Source: Micromonospora lupini str. Lupac 08 (lineage in GTDB: Bacteria > Actinomycetota > Actinomycetes > Mycobacteriales > Micromonosporaceae). From it: DNA of 64,000 nt. A program made the translations under genes and the position numbers. The notes beneath the pieces were generated by a model. That model had not been told where the DNA came from. It saw only the letters and a program-made list of their open reading frames with translations, and did not search any database. Numbering within the stretch: position 1 is the stretch's first letter; every line of letters starts with the position of its first letter. Below, piece by piece: positions 61,239 through 64,000 of the stretch. The stretch is from assembly GCF_000297395.2 (NCBI RefSeq), contig NZ_HF570108.1:4615910-4679909 (forward strand), given 5' to 3'.

Positions 61239-62984
61239 ATGACGAACGACAAGAACGAGCCGGTACGCGGCGAGCGCAGACTGGTGAGCCGGAGAACCAT
61301 CCTGACGACCATGGGAGCCGTGCCGGTCGCGACCGTCGCGGCGGTCGCGGGGGCCACGGAAGCCTCGGCGGCGGCGGCGAGCATCAACCTGTCGGCGCAA
61401 CGGCAGACGATCCGTGGCTTCGGCGCGATGGCCCACGCCGCGTGGATCGGCGACCTGACAGCCGCCCAGCGGGAGACGGCGTTCGGCACCGGCGAGGGCC
61501 GGCTGGGCTTCTCGCTGCTGCGGATCCCCGTCAACGAGAACCAGGCGGACTGGAGCGCCGACCTGGCGACGGCGCAGCGCGCAGCCGAACTCGGGGTCAC
61601 CGTCTTCGCCTCGCCGTGGAACCCCCCGGCCAGCATGATCGAGACCTTCACCCGCGGCGGTCAGACCAACGCGAAGCGCCTCAGGTACAGCTCGTACGGC
61701 GCCTACGCCCAGCACCTGAACAGCTTCACCACCCACCTGCGCAACAACGGGGTCAACCTGTACGCCATCTCGGTGCAGAACGAGCCCGACTACGCGACGG
61801 AGTGGACGTGGTGGACGTCCACGGAGATGGTCCGTTTCCTGCGCGAGAACGCCGGCTCGATCAGCACCAGGGTCATCGCGCCCGAGTCCTTCCAGTACGT
61901 GAAGTCGATGTCGGACCCGATCCTCAACGACTCCACGGCCCTCGCCAACGTGGACATCATCGGGGCGCACCTCTACGGCACGTCGTACTCGAACTTCCCC
62001 TACCCCCTGTTCAAGCAGAAGGGCGCGGGCAAGGAACTCTGGATGACGGAGGTCTACTACCCCAACAGCAACACCAACTCCGGCGACGCCTGGCCCGAGG
62101 CGCTCGACGTGGGCGAGCACATCCACCACGCCATGGTGGACGCCGAGTTCCAGGCGTACGTCTGGTGGTACCTCCGGCGCAGCTACGGCCCCATGCGGGA
62201 GGACGGCCAGATCAGCAAGCGTGGCGCGATGATGGCGCACTTCGCCAGGTTCGTCCGCCCCGGGTACGTGCGGGTCGACGCGACGGCGAACCCGGCGTCC
62301 AACGTCTACGTCTCGGCGTACCGGGGCGGCGACACCGTCGTGATCGTCGCCGTCAACAAGAACACGTCGTCGGTGAGCCAGCAGTTCACCCTGTCGAACA
62401 CCTCGGCGTCCGGCAGCGTCTCCAACTGGCTGACCGACGGGAGCAGGAACGTCGCACCCCAGGGTGCGCTCACCATGTCGAACGGCTCCCTCACCGTCAC
62501 GCTGCCCGCGCGAAGCGTGATGACCTTCGTGGCCAACGTGAGCGGCGGCGGCACCCCGACCGGGGACACCTACAAGCTGGTGAACGTCGACACCGGCGTC
62601 GTCCTCGGCGTACAGAACATGTCCACCGCCGACGGTGGTCTGGCCGTGGTGTGGGGCGACACCGGCACCGCCGACCACAACTGGGTCCGGGTCACCGACG
62701 GCAGCGCGTTCCGGTTCCGCAACGCCAACAGCGGCAAGGTCCTCGGCGTCGAGAACATGTCGACCGCCGACAACGCCCGCGTCCTGCAGTGGAGCGACAA
62801 CGGCACCGCCGACCACCGCTGGACGCTTGTGGCCAACAGCGACGGCTCCTACCGGATCCGCAACGTCAACAGCGGCAAGGTACTCGCCGTCCTCAACGGC
62901 TCCAGCACCTGGGGTGCGCAGGCCGTCCAGTACACCGACAACGGCAGCACCCGCAACAACTGGCGCCTGGTGCAGGTCGGCTGA
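61239..62984 (+). CDS. Tat-exported GH30 glucuronoxylanase-type enzyme with CBM13
   Basis: AGGAGGACGAG precedes ATG 61239. The N-terminus has a Tat signal (SRRTILTTMGAVPVATVAAVAGA). The GH30 barrel starts at INLSAQRQTIRGFGAMAHAAW. The acid/base Glu is in ISVQNEPDYATEW and the nucleophile Glu in LWMTEVYYPNS. A beta-sandwich follows (to SVMTFVANVSGG), and a C-terminal ricin trefoil with three repeats (VNVDTGVVLGVQN, RNANSGKVLGVEN, RNVNSGKVLAVLN). It is an endo-acting xylanase by family, probably guided by glucuronic acid side chains. It differs from the other GH30 gene by having no CBM2 and by using Tat. Confidence 0.92.
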   Translation: MTNDKNEPVRGERRLVSRRTILTTMGAVPVATVAAVAGATEASAAAASINLSAQRQTIRGFGAMAHAAWIGDLTAAQRETAFGTGEGRLGFSLLRIPVNENQADWSADLATAQRAAELGVTVFASPWNPPASMIETFTRGGQTNAKRLRYSSYGAYAQHLNSFTTHLRNNGVNLYAISVQNEPDYATEWTWWTSTEMVRFLRENAGSISTRVIAPESFQYVKSMSDPILNDSTALANVDIIGAHLYGTSYSNFPYPLFKQKGAGKELWMTEVYYPNSNTNSGDAWPEALDVGEHIHHAMVDAEFQAYVWWYLRRSYGPMREDGQISKRGAMMAHFARFVRPGYVRVDATANPASNVYVSAYRGGDTVVIVAVNKNTSSVSQQFTLSNTSASGSVSNWLTDGSRNVAPQGALTMSNGSLTVTLPARSVMTFVANVSGGGTPTGDTYKLVNVDTGVVLGVQNMSTADGGLAVVWGDTGTADHNWVRVTDGSAFRFRNANSGKVLGVENMSTADNARVLQWSDNGTADHRWTLVANSDGSYRIRNVNSGKVLAVLNGSSTWGAQAVQYTDNGSTRNNWRLVQVG

Positions 62985-62991
62985 CCATCGC

Positions 62992-63031
62992 ACGGCTCCG
63001 GGCCGACCGCCACCGGCCGGCCCGGAGCCGT
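62992..63031. terminator. Bidirectional hairpin terminator
   Basis: A 13-bp stem (62992-63004 with 63019-63031) lies between the convergent GH30 and phosphoesterase genes. Confidence 0.75.
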
Positions 63032-63054
63032 CGTCACGCCATCCCGCGCGGGCC

Positions 63055-63411
63055 TCAGCCCGAGGGCTGCTCCTTGGTCAGGTGGAGCAGCCACCCCTCG
63101 CCGGTGCGGATGAGCGCGTACCGCCTGCGGCCGGTACGCCCGTGCAGCGTGAACAGCATCCGGCGGTCGGTGCGGTCGTGCTCCTCCCAGGTGCCGATGT
63201 CGGCGATCGACTTGTCGGCGTCCTCGTAGGTCAGGTGATCGAGGTCGTGATCCGGCACCTCGATCGCGAGCCGGTTGTCGCGGGGGCTGTCCGGCAGGCC
63301 ACGGGGAACCGCCCACGAGCGCAGCACCCCGTTCTCCTCGAGCCGCAGGTCGAAGTGCGGTCGTGGTCTGCGGTGGTGGTGCAGGACGAAGGCCGGGTCC
63401 ACCCTTGCCAT
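63055..63411 (-). CDS. Stand-alone LigD-type 3'-phosphoesterase domain protein
   Basis: The 118 residues match only the PE domain of DNA ligase D: FVLHHHRRPRPHFDLRLEENGVLRSWAVPRGLPDSP, IEVPDHDLDHLTYED and IGTWEE. The conserved His/Asp metal ligands (HHH, HFDLR) are kept. In NHEJ this domain trims 3' ends. Here it is free of polymerase and ligase parts, and no Ku or ligase gene is nearby, so it must act alone or in trans. Confidence 0.88.
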   Translation of the reverse strand: MARVDPAFVLHHHRRPRPHFDLRLEENGVLRSWAVPRGLPDSPRDNRLAIEVPDHDLDHLTYEDADKSIADIGTWEEHDRTDRRMLFTLHGRTGRRRYALIRTGEGWLLHLTKEQPSG

Positions 63412-63490
63412 TGTCGGCGATCTCCGGCCCGGCCGCGGTCCGGTGGGAATCAGGCCGGTCTCCCGATCCCCACCGGTCGGTGTGGCGCCC

Positions 63491-64000
63491 TCAGCCCAGG
63501 TACTTCTCCCACGGCCCGGTGATGGCCAGGGTGAGGCCGGGGTCCTGCATGTTGACGAAGAGCACCTTGCCGTCGGCAGTGAAGGTCGGCCCGCAGAACT
63601 CCGAGTCGTTGAGCTGGTTGCGGGCGATCGGGTACGTCGGCCCGCCCGGGATCGTGCTGAGCACGTGGGAGGCGCCGGTGCCGTCCTCGGCGAGCACCAG
63701 GCTGCCCCACGGGGTGACTGTCACGTTGTCCGGGCCGTCGAAGGTGAGGTCGGTGTACTTGACCGGCGTGCCCTCCTCGGAGGCCGTCTGGTGCGGGAAG
63801 TAGGTCACCAGCTGGATGGTCTGGGTCCGGAAGTTGTAGAACCACACCATGCCGTCGTGCGGCGCGGCGTCGGCCGGGAGGTCACCGTCGTCCCAGGCGT
63901 ACGAGTTGACCACGTACACGCCTTCGTCGGTGGCCCACACGCCCTCGAACTTGCGTCCCCGGGTGACCTGGCCGTCGGTGAACTGCTCGCGCACGGACGT
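63491..64000 (-). CDS. PhoX-type (DUF839) protein, C-terminal part, cut by window end
   Basis: The frame is open to the window edge, so the start lies outside. The visible 170 residues (KFEGVWATDEGVYVVNSYAWDDGDLPADAAPHDGMVWFYNFRTQTIQLVTYFP, FDGPDNVTVTPWGSLVLAEDG, NDSEFCGPTFTADGKVLFVNMQDPGLTLAITGPW) match the last blades of PhoX-family beta-propellers. These are calcium/iron-dependent phosphatases, usually Tat-exported. The catalytic residues in the N-terminal part are out of view. Confidence 0.85.
   Translation of the reverse strand, partial: TSVREQFTDGQVTRGRKFEGVWATDEGVYVVNSYAWDDGDLPADAAPHDGMVWFYNFRTQTIQLVTYFPHQTASEEGTPVKYTDLTFDGPDNVTVTPWGSLVLAEDGTGASHVLSTIPGGPTYPIARNQLNDSEFCGPTFTADGKVLFVNMQDPGLTLAITGPWEKYLG

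Noticed and set aside
1..64000. tRNA, rRNA, CRISPR array, origin or attachment site
   Set aside because: I saw no cloverleaf-like sequence, rRNA segment, spaced direct-repeat array or DnaA-box cluster; reading by eye could still miss a tRNA.

Overview
The window looks like the chromosome of a high-GC filamentous actinobacterium, most likely Micromonospora or a close relative in the Micromonosporaceae. I infer this from GC-rich codon use, many GTG starts, many Tat/Sec-exported plant-polysaccharide enzymes with CBM2, CBM13 and Pro/Thr linkers, F420-type oxidoreductases, an ECF42 sigma module and a SapB-type lanthipeptide locus. It is a plain chromosomal segment: I saw no rRNA, tRNA, insertion sequence, prophage or CRISPR array.

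Layout. 1-2001 is the 3' end of a GH67 alpha-glucuronidase. 2035-5669 holds an ArsR-type regulator, an internally deleted SDR remnant, an MFS exporter and an APH-like kinase. 5768-8770 is a GH95 fucosidase. 9158-11640 (minus strand) is a MarR-MFS-VOC unit, divergent from 11751-14578, which has two luciferase-like oxidoreductases and an F420/NADP-type dehydrogenase; two matching palindromes lie in the shared promoter. 14754-17543 has small housekeeping and hypothetical genes. 17674-24608 is an exported-protein stretch: pectate lyase, a double-amidase protein with a frameshift in its repeat array, a small secreted protein, and a CBM2-GH30 enzyme behind a CebR-like box. 24674-29728 has an epimerase, a membrane protein and a GT2/GT-C-like pair. 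29882-31348 is a GH10 xylanase with CBM13. 31954-35575 holds a Pro-rich surface protein, a recombinase-like small protein, a histidine phosphatase, a regulator and a mini PEP-synthase-like protein. 35640-38343 is a three-gene cell-wall operon (M15-like peptidase, I36-M23, I36-SpoIID). 38561-43675 has an HTH/NBR1-Ig membrane protein, an ECF42 module and small membrane proteins. 43934-48427 encodes three more exported proteins. 48638-50921 is a DHA2 exporter with its TetR regulator. 51083-52927 has a glutaredoxin-like membrane protein and a second Pro-rich protein. 53126-60760 is the lanthipeptide locus. 61239-62984 is a second GH30 enzyme with CBM13. The right edge has a stand-alone LigD-type phosphoesterase and a partial PhoX.

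How it works together. GH67, GH10, two GH30 enzymes, GH95 and PL1 form a dispersed set for breaking down glucuronoxylan, fucosylated polymers and pectin. Several have different palindromes upstream, which points to control by several local repressors rather than one.

The most notable locus is 53126-60760: a class III lanthipeptide synthetase (RamC/AmfT type), a 39-residue precursor whose core is almost identical to SapB, two ABC half-transporters and two LuxR-type regulators whose receiver domains are degenerate in complementary ways. The second notable locus is the 35640-38343 operon, where near-identical I36-inhibitor-like N-termini are fused to two different wall-acting modules.
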